Part shown: positions 32,354 through 45,125 of the stretch, piece after piece
How positions within the stretch are numbered: position 1 is the first letter of the stretch
How the letters are laid out: each line of letters starts with the position of its first letter
Assembly: GCF_001625215.2 (NCBI RefSeq)
Contig: NC_030387.2
Span: 38,339,606-38,403,605 of the forward strand
DNA from: Daucus carota subsp. sativus
Lineage: Eukaryota; Streptophyta; Magnoliopsida; Apiales; Apiaceae
Reading direction: 5' to 3'
DNA: 64,000 nucleotides
Position numbers and translations under genes: made by a program
The notes under the pieces: model-generated
Seen by the model: only the letters and a program-made list of their open reading frames with translations
Databases searched by the model: none
Told to the model about the DNA's origin: nothing

Positions 32354-34371
32354 TGTACTTAATTTTAATGATATATTATAGATATGAATATAAATAGTAT
32401 GAGAATTTTGAGAATCTTTTAAAATTTAGAGTCCTCCTCACACATGCTCATTTGCGGGCATTATCAAAAACATCTTTGCCTTCCTCGTTAGAAAAGAAAA
32501 GAGACTCATTCAGACTTCAGAGTACTGGACATTCAGTTTCGCATGTGTGCTGTTCCCATACCAGAATAATCGGTATTTGTAGCCAGGTAGTGCTTCAGCT
32601 TTCAAGTCTCCCTCTTCTAAAATTCTGAATATGTGCTCTTTCATAATTTATGCTGGACCCATATATCAGTAAAAAATGTTATCTTCGACAGAAAGGATTA
32701 CAAATTTCACTGTAATCAACTGCCCTATTTCCAGATTAAATTGTTACTATTTGGTCAACTATCATATCCACTGACAACATATCGTGCAGGTTTTTACGAT
32801 TCAGGTGACAATTCAAATCAAATCATAAGGAGTGGTTTTATCCGATTCAACTATAATTGCAAGCAAGACTATATAAAATTTAGAACAAAATTTTAAGTCT
32901 TGATATACGAATAGAACTTCTCTCTAAGAATCTTAAAATTCTTTCTGAAGTAGCCGTCTTCATCCTTTCACCGGTGGAAGCCTCGAACACTATTTTATTT
33001 GATTTATTTCTTTCAATATTATCCTCTTTCACAAAAGAATTTTTTCCATTGGTTTGTTTTTTTAGATGTATATCGGAGCTTTCAGTTCACTTTTCTATTC
33101 GATTCAAGCGGAGTTTATCAAATATAAGAGTTAATAGTCTATTTTGTGATTTCGACTCTCAAATCTAAGTCTTTTATTTTCATTTATTTTGAGTTTGTTT
33201 TTATTTCGATTTTCGAGTTGTTTTCTCTCCTTGATGTAAGCTTTGTTTTTTGCTTCTTAATTGTAAGCGAGAGTCTTAATTTGATGATGAAATCGCAATT
33301 TTGATCGATAGTTCAAATAATAGCTCTGTTAGGCTATGCTAAGGAGGATGTCGGTGATTCAACAAGAATGCATGAATCGCATATTTGTATCTGTATATAA
33401 ATTATTTTCAAAATATTGTTTAACTTTATTGTTTATTCGACTCGATTATTAGTGTAGATGTTATATCCATCTTCTGCACCCGCATTTTTCTCGGTCTTCC
33501 GCTCCTTGCTTCTTTTCCTTTTCTTCACCTCTGATCTCTTTTCTCCTCTCCAACCACCTTCATATCTTTTTCCAACCTCTCGGATGAGCACATGACTTTT
33601 CATCCCCTCTCGACTTATACAACTTTTTAATAAATAAATTAACGTACCCTTAATTACACTATATTGATGAATTTTGGTGATGGTCAGGATCAGAGGTGGA
33701 GGCGATTTAAAATTCATTTGTATAAATATTTTTTTCAGTTAATATTCTTCCATCTTTTTTTACATGTCCATTCTAAAAAAAACAAACATATCAAAGAATA
33801 ATCTACTCTAAAAACTTTTTTATAGTATATATGTTTGTCATATATACAATAAAGTAATAAACTATTGCGGTATTTTATAGTAGTTCAACGCTAAAATGAA
33901 AATTTTTAATTTTGATTTTATAATACCTATGTATATATGTACTACTGGACTTGCGTTTAAAACTCCAAAATAAAAAGATGGGTTTGGTGACCCGACAAGT
34001 TTTTCCATTATTAAAAAGACGGGTTCAGTTGAGCGCCAAGTTCTCCTTTAGGTGTGGGAACAATTGGTAAGTAGCCATGCCTATAGGCTATATGCTAGAG
34101 TAGTTGGCCTTAAAGCAGTTATAGACTTATAGTGACGGTTTGGGACAAGTGTGCTGCTAACTTTTTTATAAGAAATTGTTTTTAATTTTTCTTAACCCGT
34201 TAGCATAAAAACAGAAGCATTTCTAACAAGTTAAGAATGCTAATTTTGTTTCAGAATTTTTATTTTTTCCCCAAACAATTTAATAATCTTAATTTATTTC
34301 TCAACTCTAGTCTACTTTTTACTTGTTTAGTAGCATTTTATGTATACCTTCTCTTTTGTCGAACTTTGTTA
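32354..34371. other. Intergenic DNA, no gene recognised
   Basis: Short open frames such as 32633-32896 and 32974-33168 have no recognisable similarity. A pyrimidine-rich patch lies near 33470-33600. Confidence 0.4.
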
Positions 34372-34960
34372 CTCCATTACATCCCAATAAACTAATATAT
34401 GTTGAACACCTATTTTAAAATATATCTTTTGTTTATTCTTATAATTTATATTATCTATTCTTTTTTCTTATAAATAAAAATTGAGTAATCGACACTTTGC
34501 ACCCCTTAAGTTTAGGCACTTTTTCGACTTGGTCTCAAACAATTTGTTTTGGCAATATGCACCCCACACTTTAAAAAGCGTTTCGATTTGCACCCTTTGA
34601 CCATATTTCGTCAAATTGACTGTTAAATCACATTTCAATAAAATCAGAAAATACAACTGCTCTATCATCGAACCCCTCTTCCCGCCCCCTAGATTACTAT
34701 TTTACCTCTGCCTCTGTTAATTTTAACAGTCAATTTGACGAAATATGGTCAAAGAGTTGGTCGAAGCACATTTTAAACTTTACAGTGCATATTGTCAAAA
34801 AAATTAATTATTGGAGATCAAATCGAAAAAACACCTAAACATGAAGGGTGCAAAGTGTCAATTACTTATAAAAATTTGAGTAGTCAATTTTTTTTACAAT
34901 AACTGTTTTGTCATTTAAATTGTGTATTCAGTATCAATAACTAATATGGGATGGAGGGAG
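34372..34960. mobile_element. Stowaway-like MITE hosting a foldback element
   Basis: Left end CTCCATTACATCCCAATAA and inverted right end CTCCCTCCATCCCATATTAG, flanked by TA at 34370-34371 and 34961-34962. The ends are imperfect. The middle is occupied by the inverted-repeat element at 34486-34864. Confidence 0.6.
34486..34864. mobile_element. Foldback element nested in the Stowaway-like MITE
   Basis: The left arm starts taatcgacactttgcacccc and the inverted right arm taattgacactttgcaccct. The arms pair over about 150 bp, ending in gaccatatttcgtcaaattg and its complement, with a loop near 34650-34715. The CACTTTGCACC ends resemble those of the element at 22836 (GCACTTTGTAACCCC), so both may belong to one superfamily. 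Confidence 0.78.
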
Positions 34961-35255
34961 TAATAGATACGAAAAATATGTTATGTGTATAAAATATCAA
35001 TTATGACATCCCATTAGTTTTAATTACGAGGCCAATTTTATATGTGTTTGCAGCACTATTTAATAAATTTTAGTGTCTCGGCTGTGCTGCTTTTCACACA
35101 ATAGACTCAATAGTTCACGCATTAGGTGGCATGCTGTAATTGGCCAGCAAGCTGGGCATCAAATTCATATAATTGAGAAAAGAACATTATACAAAGTAAT
35201 TATGAAGTAAAACGACATGAAATAACGATAGAATAAGGCCACTCATAGTTCATGT

Positions 35256-35264
35256 TATAAATAT
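35256..35264 (+). promoter_or_regulatory. Putative TATA box of the MIF gene
   Basis: tataaatat lies about 265 bp upstream of the ATG at 35522, implying a 5' leader of about 230 bp. The distance is compatible with an mRNA leader, but it is not proven. Confidence 0.5.
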
Positions 35265-35521
35265 GAACTTCTCTAGCTAGGGGAAACTCAAAAACTCACT
35301 ATACACAATACTTTTATTAGCGTGCATTTTTGTTAAATACCGGAACATGTTAGGGTTAGCGTAAGACGCCCACCAGCTAGCTGTGCTGCCGCCTCTTTCT
35401 TCTGCAACTTGTTCACAGCTACCATAAATATATCTTGATCTTCTTGGATCTGATATACACGGATCTGATTTTCAAGAAGATCGGCTGATTAATTAGGGTT
35501 ACATAATCGAACTGATAGCTG

Positions 35522-35821
35522 ATGAAGAAGCGTCAAGTGGTAGTGAGATCGAGAGGCGGATCTGGTAGGAGCAACAGCACATCAATGGCGAGAGGCGTGA
35601 GGTACGCAGAATGCCAGAAGAATCATGCGGCCAACATAGGAGGGTACGCTGTGGACGGATGCAGAGAATTCATGGCGAATGGAGATGAAGGCTCAGCAGA
35701 AGCGCTGAACTGCGCGGCTTGCGGTTGCCACAGGAACTTCCATAGGAGGGAAGTGGATGAGGTAGTTTCTGATGAGTCGTTTTCAACTAATTCTTATTCG
35801 CGTACTACTACTGGTGCTTAA
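35522..35821 (+). CDS. MIF: Mini zinc finger protein (MIF)
   Basis: Intronless gene of 99 codons. Residues 25-78 form a ZF-HD-type zinc finger dimerisation domain: [20 protein letters not shown], then CREFM and [15 protein letters not shown]. Candidate zinc ligands are C31, H35, C47, C64, C67, C69, H70 and H74. There is no homeodomain, which is what separates MIF proteins from ZF-HD transcription factors. MIFs dimerise with ZF-HD proteins and block their DNA binding, which affects hormone responses and floral or meristem development. The N-terminus is basic ([13 protein letters not shown]) and the C-terminus Ser/Thr-rich. The length is normal for the family, and the ATG is the first in frame. 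The family call is certain; which MIF member it is remains open. Confidence 0.95.
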   Translation: MKKRQVVVRSRGGSGRSNSTSMARGVRYAECQKNHAANIGGYAVDGCREFMANGDEGSAEALNCAACGCHRNFHRREVDEVVSDESFSTNSYSRTTTGA

Positions 35822-38408
35822 TTGATGCACAACTTTAATACAACAAGATTCAAGACGAATCGAGACAAAGGAGATTCATGGTTTGTACAAAGAATTTGTG
35901 TTTGCATTACTTGATCTTAATTTATATATACTCGTGTGATCATGTTTGAATATATTGTATACTTGTGAGCACAATTACTTATATAGTGATACAATTATAC
36001 AAATATTTATTTATAATTTTCCTCAGAGAATTGAAATATTTACATTAGGCATACATATTGTTCACTGCTCATAAAGATGATCATTCTCCAGAATCTTAAG
36101 ATCGAAGAATGAAAGAGGAAACGAGAAATTAAAAGGATAGAACAATGTAGAAGAGATGATGGAGTAAATTGTACAGAACTCGAATTTACAGCTTCATGCA
36201 AAACTTATCACATCCATATATGGTGGCACAATACATGTTTATCATGTCCCTTAAATCTGTCGAGCTGTTCTTCTTTGCTGTTACTAATAGTTTAATCAGT
36301 TGTGCTCAATTAGTTCGATGAATATTATAATAAGGTGGCTTTGTGGGTTTACACATTGGCGTTCTGATCAAGACGGCCACAGGGCAGACAATGTCTACAT
36401 TGATCCATCTTTCTTTTAATTTTCTAGTCCCCCATTTTCTTGGCCACTTACCACTTCCATATTAATTTATTTAGGAGTTGGGACTCTCGGTCTTATATCT
36501 GCATTCTGTTTTAAAGCATTAGGGTGTTTCTGTTGTGGTGTCTAGCATCTCCCTAACTCGAAACGTGGCGCTCGCTGCTAAACTGTGGAGGTTATAGTTG
36601 CGCCAATCTCCGACAAGCAGTTGCTTTTGGTGTAGTGATAAGCGCTTCGATCCTAAAAAATGGTATCAGCGCGCCATCTCCAACAAGTAGCTGCTTTTAG
36701 CGCGGTGATAAGTAAATGGATCCTAAAAATTTCGTTTTTACAGATATCGGTAGGTTTTGATTAGCAATAGGTTATCTCCGGTACATATGTTGTAGTACTG
36801 GTGCTTGTTTACAACTGTGAGTGCAAAGGAAGAAGAAGCACGGAGAAGAATCCATACTGTCATAGATGCACCATTCGTGTTAGGAAGTCTATGGAATCAG
36901 AGAAGCTCAGTCGTATTTGAGTCACGCAACTGTTTACATTACTGAATAAATTTATGCGTTTAAGACTTTTAGTCTATGTCATGTCAAGTACTTATCCACA
37001 CAATAATGCAGATCTCTATAATTAAGAATCCTTTTCTAAATAATCATCATTAAATGTGACATCCTAACTAACTTGCTTAACTAGTTGCTGAAATCACGGG
37101 CAACTGTATCTGTCAACGTGTCGCGGGTATGTGTTCTTAGTACCTGGAGTTAGCTTGTTAATTATTACTGTATCTGTCTTGTGTTAATTACTGTGCTAGA
37201 GTACTGTTAGTATCTAATTAATGGTTGCATCTGTGAGGGCTAAAACAAGTCGTCGATTCGGATAATGTATCTGATCTGTTATTTGCTAGACTGTTCATAA
37301 GTATCATCTCCACCACTCATGACTGCACTTGCCAACTAGCAGCAGTAGCCATCTTGGCTCTGTCCTAGATGGTCACATAAGGTATCTGGAAAGATAGAAT
37401 TATGATTATATAATGGCCAGATACTTAATTAGGTCTTTAGTCATTGTCTTATTGTGTATTATCTAGCTAATAAATCTGTTGAAACCATTATGATGCATGA
37501 CCCTAATGTGGTGCACACCTAACGTTGAAGTTTTTGTCCTAAACCTGAAGATACTAGGGGCCTTACATGTTATGTGCTATTTTATGTTTAGGTGTTAATA
37601 GACCCTTTCAGTTAGAAACGTTCATTTTTGGGACTGGAGATTAGATAGTTCACTAGCTTAGGGGGAAGTGATCGGCCCTTCATTCTGTGATTGAAGAGTA
37701 GCTTAGCTCACTAGCTTAGAGCCAAGTCAGCCCTTGCTAACTCTGTTGAACATGCGGGCAAATCTGACTAGAGACGGATAAGACCTTCGGCCAAGATTCC
37801 AAAATTTTCACATTTTTTGTATAATATAACTAGTATAACCTAAATGTTTAAAGATTTATCCTCTGTTGTCCCGGATCCTGAATTCGACTCTGACTCATCT
37901 GGATACTCAATTATAAAGCTTCCAAGCTGATTTTGACTAAAATCTCGTAAAAAACGTGTGCTGGATTCACACAATTTTTAACCAGATAAATGGTTACGAC
38001 AATCGTTTGATAAGGATCCGGACCCATAAAAATAGGTTGAACAGTGTTGAAAAGGGGGTGATCATGTGCAGAGATGCAGGAGGTAAAAGGTGCGAGGTAC
38101 TCTTCCGTCCTACATACTTTTGCCGAAGGGAGAAAGCGATAATGAAAGAAACAGTGCGTGGTCAAAGAAGTGGAGGGGAGTGGTATCGTATACTAGTGGT
38201 GGGTTTCTTTGATTCAATTTATGTAAAATTATTAAAAGAAGACAAAGATATGGTGCAGTGTGAAGATGGAATATACTAGTCTAAACAGTAATGGTGCCTG
38301 CTCGTGCCAACTCACTTGATCCATTTTGCCCACTCCATTCGCACCAGGCACCACCATCGACCCCGTGCAGAACAGGAGCTATTACAGTGAACTTGAGGTA
38401 ATGAAATA
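35822..38408. other. Intergenic DNA
   Basis: Contains a degenerate tandem repeat of about 70 bp at 36600-36730 (cgccaatctccgacaagcag and cgccatctccaacaagtagc, each followed by gataag and gatcctaaaaa). The open frame 37956-38279 has no recognisable domain. I see no gene. Confidence 0.4.
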
Positions 38409-38647
38409 CTCCCCCCGTCACCCTCAATTGTTTACATTGGGAACGGGGGCTCAGCACGCATGCTCTCATAAAATATAGTTTGATAAATTATTTTAAACTT
38501 TTTTTTCTTTTGAATAAAAATTTAGTATCTAAACTTTTATACAAAAAAAAATTGAAAAAATAGTTATATAACTATGTTTTATATGCGCATTAAAATGCGT
38601 GTCGAGGAATGCAAAAAAGTATAAAGAAATGAGAGGGATAGAGGGAG
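38409..38647. mobile_element. Stowaway-like MITE
   Basis: Left end CTCCCCCCGTCACCCTCA and inverted right end CTCCCTCTATCCCTCTCATT, flanked by TA at 38407-38408 and 38648-38649. It is 239 bp and AT-rich inside. Confidence 0.78.
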
Positions 38648-39086
38648 TATGATTTAAAATGGTTTAATATAATAAGTTATAAATTTCAAAAAAAATATTC
38701 ATAATTATCTTTATTCAGTTTCTATAAAGCAATGTCCAATAAAAAGTTGTCAAATCATTATATATATTAATATTTAATTTTGGCTCAATTTTTTATTAGT
38801 TTGGCAACATCCTACTTTAATAATTAATAATGTTTGAAAATTTTGTGGTTCAGTGACCTAAATTGCAAATGACTCGTGAACTAAAAAAAATTGTTCTGAT
38901 AGTATTTTATTTTTCACTTTTAATCATTTGGGTAAGTTGCTAAGTTTACTCAATCTTCTTCGACAACCTCTTGCCAACCATGTAATTTTAATAGATTGCC
39001 CGCTGATAACTCCTTGTCAACTTCTACTCAAGATGCAGATGCTCTTATAGTATTTTGGAGAGCATCCATAATTGCTTGCTTGCATG

Positions 39087-39495
39087 CAGGGGCGGATGCA
39101 CATTAGCTTGAGTGGGTGCACAGGACCCCACTCAGCTTGGACTTGAACCTCTTTTTAAGCCTAGACTCAAAACTAATGTTAACTTAGAAATAATTAAACA
39201 AACAAACAATGTTTTCTCCTAAATGGAAAAATGGTTTTTCTAGTGTGTGTTTACGGACTCACACTAACAACTACTTTTTGTTTAGATGAGAAATTTTAAA
39301 TGTCGAAGATTGTGCATGCAGAGGGGCCATTATTATTAATGTGATTAGAGCTTATAAGAATCCACTACTTCATCAAAAAGTGGTTGTTAGTGTTACTTCC
39401 TTCTTTTATAATAGTCGTTTTGACTTTCCGTGATTTGAGGAGTACCATATATTATTTAAGGAACCCACTGAAATATAATCCTGGATCCGCCACTG
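39087..39495. mobile_element. hAT-type MITE with CAGGGGCGGA end
   Basis: Begins CAGGGGCGGATGCAC and ends GGATCCGCCACTG, with a perfect 8-bp duplication cttgcatg at 39079-39086 and 39496-39503. It is 409 bp and has no coding capacity. Confidence 0.92.
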
Positions 39496-39503
39496 CTTGC
39501 ATG

Positions 39504-40966
39504 CAGAGTTGTTCCATACCTTTTGAGAGCGAAAGTGAAAATAGACCTTAAACTTTTTTAATCAATGCAAATCCAAATTTTAGTCTACTTAAAAAAGAAA
39601 ATAATTTATAAAACATCTCAATTATAACAATAATTCAAATAACAATAAACTATGAAATACAACTTCGTCGACCGCTTCTTGATGTTATTCAGTTGAGTTA
39701 GTGTGTGTATAATGTAAAAAACAAAAGATCGAACATATGTTTGATGATATTTATATGTGATTGCAACAATGTGTAGCAGTCAGGAGATTAAATAATAGTA
39801 TTATTAATTTAAAATAAGACATAGTCACGTAGGATATGATAGGCACAACTAACATACCGAAATTAAAATAATAAATATTTAATAAGAAATTTAAGTTACT
39901 TTTTTATTAATGGACTGGTGTACACTAGTAATAATATATGGATTATATAATTTTTGAACCACCAAATTTGTTGGGTCCTGTCGACTTCATTACCCTCCCT
40001 CTCAACCGGGAGTCCGGGAGTGCCCGCAAGTTGCAAATGACACTGGTATTCGAAGGAGACAAAGGATAGGTATCGAGAAAAGAAAATTGACTAACATTAA
40101 TTGACAACTTTATACTACCAACTTTATAATTTTAATAGAAGGGCAAGGAAGAGTGCTTTTAGCACATGAACTTTGGCAACACGTGGGGAGATGCTTTATG
40201 TATATGTCTGAAAATAATATATTTTTTTTAACTTGTAAAATGCTCAAACGGAAACGGCCATATATATATATGTGGTTATCATGCATAGGGCTAACTAATA
40301 CTTGCTCTATTTTTTTGTCAAAAAAAAAAAAAAATACTTGCTCTATTTTCATATGTCTTAACGTTCTAAGAACAAGTATTAAGGAGTCTTGTTAAAACAT
40401 GTATCATGAGATTTTTTTTAGTTTCTAGAAAAATAAATATGAAGATATTATATCAAAATGTTCATCATTATCATCAAAAATTATTAAGTGGTTATCGAAA
40501 CTCAATTAAATCACAATTTTCACTACATACTTGATTATTTTTTAGGAGAGAAATTGACATTTTGATATAAAACTCTAAATTTTAATGTTTGATAATCAAA
40601 TATCCAAAAAGAGTGTACTTTGCTTTCCGTCCAAATATTTGGAAATCACGGAACAAAGGAAATAAATATTTATAGAGATAACAAAATCATGGAAAAAAAT
40701 TTAAATCAACAGATAAAATAACATAGTTGATAAATAATAATTCGATAGAGAAAAGAAATACTAGTAAAATATTATAGAGATTCGTAGAGTAACTAATATA
40801 GCAAGGAAAATTTAAAATTTAAAAGTATATATATACTGTTACATAGTAAAATCTACATCAAAGCAAGTGATAATGAAATAATTTCGACTGAATATGTAAT
40901 GAAATAATAGGATCATTGAGATTCAAGCACGTTTTTTATTAACATTGAATCATAGAGTACTATCAA
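39504..40966. other. AT-rich intergenic DNA
   Basis: No gene is recognised. A poly(A) run lies at about 40319-40334 beside a repeated tacttgctctatttt word (40299 and 40335). Confidence 0.4.
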
Positions 40967-42630
40967 TCAATATACTTATATAAAGGAGAAGCGAGGGGGC
41001 GTGTAGGTGGCGCACATCGCTCTGTTCTATTTTACTAATTTTCTGGAATTTTTGGATGAAAAATATTAAAAATTAAAACTACTTTTTTCAGTTTTGGATA
41101 TATTGGAAGCAAGTTTCATATTACTTGAAAGTTTTAATCTGATTTTGTTTCTATATAAAAGAGAAGCGATAGAACTACCTTTTTTTAGTTTCGGATATAT
41201 TAGAATAAGTTTCAGAATCTAATTTTATTTTAGATTATTTATGGAATACAGTAACTTAAAATTTTTAATCTGATTTCGTTTTTATATAAAGGAGAAGCGA
41301 GGGGCGTGTAGATGGCGCCTCTCACATCGCTCCGTTCTATTTTCATAATTTCTGGAATTTTCGGATGAAAAATATCAAAAATTAGAACTACCTATTCTAG
41401 TTTTGGATATATTAGAAGTAAGTTTTAGAATCTGATTTTGTTTCAGATTATTTATGGAGAAGCGAGGGGCGTGTAGATGGCGCCTCTCACATCGCTCCGT
41501 TCTATTTTTCTAATTTTTTGGAATTTTCGGATAAAAATATCAAAAATTAGAATTGCTTTTTTTAGTTTCGGATATATTAGAAGCAAGTTTCAGAATCTGA
41601 TTTTGTTTCAGATTATTTATGGAATATAGCAGCTTGAATGTTATAATCTGATTTTGTTTCAAATTATTTAATTATGGGAAAGAGTAGCAGACAAATTTCT
41701 CTGCACCTATAAATATCCCTATAGGTTGTAGGGTTTTGGATCATCTAAACACAACTTACTCTCTCTCAATACCACAACCCCGCCTCTCTCTGGTGATAGT
41801 TCTTTTGCTCGATTTCTAACTCGGTGGTGCCGTTCTTCTTCAACAATAAGTGAAGGCTGTTTATACGGTATTAAGAAAAATAAAGGTTGTTACAAGTAAA
41901 GGTAGTTATAGACCACTTTGTGGGAGTCGACAAATCCAAACACGGGAGAATAATATAGTCTTGACATGATATTGATGGATGATATCAATAAATTAAGTAT
42001 TAGTGATGTATGTTTGTTGTTTGTTCTTTTATAATATTTGTTTTGTTCATCAGACATGTTTGTTGTTGTTAATTTTTATATGATTTACTTTGTGTACAGG
42101 AAAATATTATTCATGCATTATCTGTTTGCTTCGTTCGAACACTTTTTAAGTGAAGGCTGTTTATACAGTATTAAAAAATAAAGGTTCTTACACGCAAGGA
42201 TAGTTATAGACTGCTATCTCACGAATATAAGTTACATGTTTTTGTGCACAATCAATCAAAAATAATTGGAGAAAGATGACAATGTAAGAACATGATTACT
42301 TTTCTGAAAAAAAACACACAAAAATTAAGATTCGTCGTGCTTTAAATTGTTAATTAGGTGTAGAAATTTATTTTCATTTTTTCATCATGAATTATAGTCC
42401 AATTATGCAATTTTATATATTAGTTTTGGTATTACATCAAGATTTTTATAACATTAAATTTATTTTATCATACAAATATTAATTTTTAATTATTAATATA
42501 TTTTTTATAAACAGCCACAAAATTATTGCACTCTACAAATATTAATATTAGATTATTAATATAGTTTTTTCTTTTTTTAAACAATTAATATAGTTTTTAT
42601 AGACCGTCGCAACGCGCGATTCTCAACTAG
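40967..42630 (+). mobile_element. Complete non-autonomous Helitron with repeated 5' module
   Basis: Starts TCAATATACTTATATAAAGG just after A. Ends with GACCGTCGCAACGCGCGATT, a short spacer and CTAG (42627-42630) followed by T, with no terminal inverted repeats or target duplication. This is the Helitron pattern, although the 3' hairpin is weak. The 5' module (tatataaaggagaagcg, then gaggggcgtgtag, then atcgctc) recurs at about 40975, 41151, 41282 and 41455. The inner part holds a TATA-like word (tataaatatcc, 41709) and a leader-like CT-rich stretch, and there is a second repeat pair beginning agtgaaggctgtttatac near 41850 and 42149. No transposase is encoded. Confidence 0.8.
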
Positions 42631-42728
42631 TTTTATTATATATAGAAAAAAAAAGGAAGAAAAAGAGTACACATTTTTGGTTACTGACTCGAGCCTCAAG
42701 CCATCAATTACTTGTAAGTTGTTGTAAT

Positions 42729-43100
42729 CAGTGTCACATAAATCGGGAATCGGACCTAATCGGTTGAGCTACTGATTCGAGGATTAATCGAAAATTGGGG
42801 ATTAATCGAAAGGATTAATCGGAGTTAAAATCGGGTTTATTTTAATACTAAAATATTATTTAATATTTAGTTATTATTATATTAGCTATTTAGTAACTAA
42901 TATATTTACTATATTCATAAACTCTATAATTATTCATATTTAAAGTAATATAGTATTTTAATTTTAATAATTTATCACATATACTTCGATTATGAAATAT
43001 ATATAAGGATTAATCGGATTTCAAAAATCAGATCGGTGACCGACCTTGCAGAGGATTAATCGGGGATTTATCGGTTATATCGGGCATTTTTAGAAAACCG
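42729..43100. mobile_element. hAT-type MITE, AATCGG family, copy 2
   Basis: Colinear with 1004-1380, including the first subterminal block (aatcggacctaatcggttga) and the same AT-rich core. It starts CAGTGTCACATAAATC and ends with a mutated TTTTAGAAAACCG. The 8-bp duplication gttgtaat lies at 42721-42728 and 43101-43108. Confidence 0.92.
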
Positions 43101-43108
43101 GTTGTAAT

Positions 43109-43374
43109 CAATCAAAAGAGGCCACTTCCAGTTATACACCGGTGTATATGTGCCGTATGCATACGGTAACACCACGGCCCTACCTAATACAGTCACAGAG
43201 TTTATATTATTCATCATAACAAAGTATTAAATAATTCTTTAAATATATAACCAAAGAAACTATTTTCCACTTTTAAAATTAAGAAAAAAGATAATTTTAG
43301 AAGAAATAAAAATGATAAATTTCTGGCTATTCCAAAAAAAATGATTTAAATTTTTTTAAGGAATTAAATAATTA
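43109..43374. other. Spacer between two hAT MITEs
   Basis: AT-rich DNA with no recognised feature. Confidence 0.3.
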
Positions 43375-43382
43375 CCCCAAAC

Positions 43383-43943
43383 TAGTGTTGTAAAAAGCGG
43401 AAATCAGACTTAGTCGGTGAAGGTACTGTCTAGGGATTAATCGGATAATCGGGGATTAATCGGAATGATTAATCGGACAATTAATCGGAATAATTAAATA
43501 TTATGTATAAACTTATATATAACTATTATGTCAAATATAATTTCAAAAAAAAAACTATTATGTCAAATATATTTTATAAAATCAAAATAGGATAAATTTA
43601 TATATCAGAAACATATTTTTTATCATATATATAACTAATATCATCAACAAACTTAACTAAAAATAAAATAATATACCATTAAGAAAATAATATATGTTTT
43701 TTTTAAGTTTTCACACAAAAATCTACATCTTTTTTATTTTTTAATTTAATGAAATTAATTTTAAATTTCCAAAATAAAATTCAATTTTTTTAAAAAAAAT
43801 TATAATTGACCGAATTTTTACCGACTTTTGACCGATTGTACCGATTTTTAACTAAAAAACGATTTTTAACCCGATTAACGCTTAATCGAGATGGAGCTTA
43901 ATCAACGATTAATCCCGATTAATCGCCGACTTTTAGAACACTA
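43383..43943. mobile_element. hAT-type MITE, AATCGG family, longer variant
   Basis: Begins TAGTGTTGTAAAAAGCGG and, inverted, ends TAGTGTTCTAAAAGTCGG. The perfect 8-bp duplication ccccaaac lies at 43375-43382 and 43944-43951. The subterminal regions again carry GGATTAATCGG words on the left and CGATTAATC on the right. The 400-bp core is AT-rich and differs from copies 1 and 2. Confidence 0.93.
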
Positions 43944-43951
43944 CCCCAAAC

Positions 43952-44507
43952 ACAGTTAAATTCTCCGGCAAAAAGGAGAATAATTGAATCGAGAAGACAA
44001 GTTGTACTGCATGTGACTGTGCGAGTCAGTAAATAAGTCCCCCACGTACAGGATGAAGCGCAGAGGAAACCGTGCGTGCATTTTAATTCTGCGCCCTGCA
44101 CTGCACTGCGCTCTCCCAGTTGCTTTTCTGTACCCTTCGCTTTCCATTGTTTTTTCCCTTCTTTAACGTCCCCTTTTTAAAAATAATTGCAAGGCAACGA
44201 GTCCTATTATTTCTTTCCACGTGCTCGTCTGAATGGTACGAGTAATTTTTATTCGATTTAGCTGATTGCCTGATTCACATGAAGTTTGAAAGAATCGAAA
44301 TGATAAATGCAGCCGTGTAAATTGAGTTTTTTCATTTTTATTTTAAGCTGTGTTTATATTAAAATATACACCCTATATCTCAGAATAATAATTTTGTTTT
44401 AACTTTTTTATAGTCAAATTTATCAAAATTTAACGATAAACATTCATGGAGTTGTATTTAGTACGTCTAAGAAATATGATTATCTAAAGATTGTTTTTTC
44501 ACGATCT
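43952..44507. other. Intergenic DNA
   Basis: Open frames near 43919-44147 on the minus strand overlap the hAT element end and have no recognisable domain. No gene is seen. Confidence 0.35.
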
Positions 44508-45060
44508 TTTTTTTTCTGAACAAAAGGAAATAATTCAATAAACAATAGTCATACGGCATCTACAAGAATGATCGAGTCGAACAAACATAAAAAAAAATTA
44601 ACATGCATGTCTTCATACCAAGATGAGACAAATAAGCGATGTTGAAATTGACGATAGTACATGTATTGATCCTTATTCTGTCTTCACCATCTTTTCCAAA
44701 AACTCCGTATGAGCTATCAACCACAAATGCAATTCCCGAAAGGTTTTATGGATAAATCCAAACCACTCTCACAAAAGGAGAGAAAAATCACACACTTTCA
44801 CCAAGGAGAGAAATCAAACTATAATCAAAACAAACCAAAACACTTAGATCTGCACCACAGCGCGCAGGAGATAATCGATCCCCTCACAAATCTAAAAAAG
44901 CCTCTGGAAGCGAATAAGAACGAAAATCAAAAGTTTCGGTATTATAGATCTAAGAAAACTTTCCCCGAAGAAGGAGATTTATTAAGAAAATCAATGAAAA
45001 AGCAAGAACAATCAAAGAACTAGCAATCAAACGGAAAAAAATTCACTGACTAACCAGACT
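44508..45060 (-). mobile_element. Probable retroposon fragment with poly(A) tail
   Basis: Read on the minus strand, a CT-rich leader-like stretch runs leftward. It ends with attgtttattgaattatttc, then cttttgttcag and a run of nine A (plus-strand T run at 44508-44516). An A-tail after an AT-rich 3' end suggests a LINE- or SINE-type retroposon or processed transcript. The plus-strand open frame 44709-45023 has no recognisable domain. The right boundary is uncertain. Confidence 0.4.
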
Positions 45061-45125
45061 TGCTCATGTAGACGGATGTATTCATATCAAAATTTTAGAT
45101 TTAATATGTTCAGAAAAAGATATTA

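Noticed and set aside
35522..35821. Truncated ZF-HD homeodomain gene
   Set aside because: Length, ends and zinc-finger-only layout match the normal mini zinc finger family; no homeodomain remnant is visible downstream.
44709..45023. 104-codon basic open frame as a gene
   Set aside because: No domain is recognised and it is antisense to a retroposon-like stretch with a poly(A) tail.
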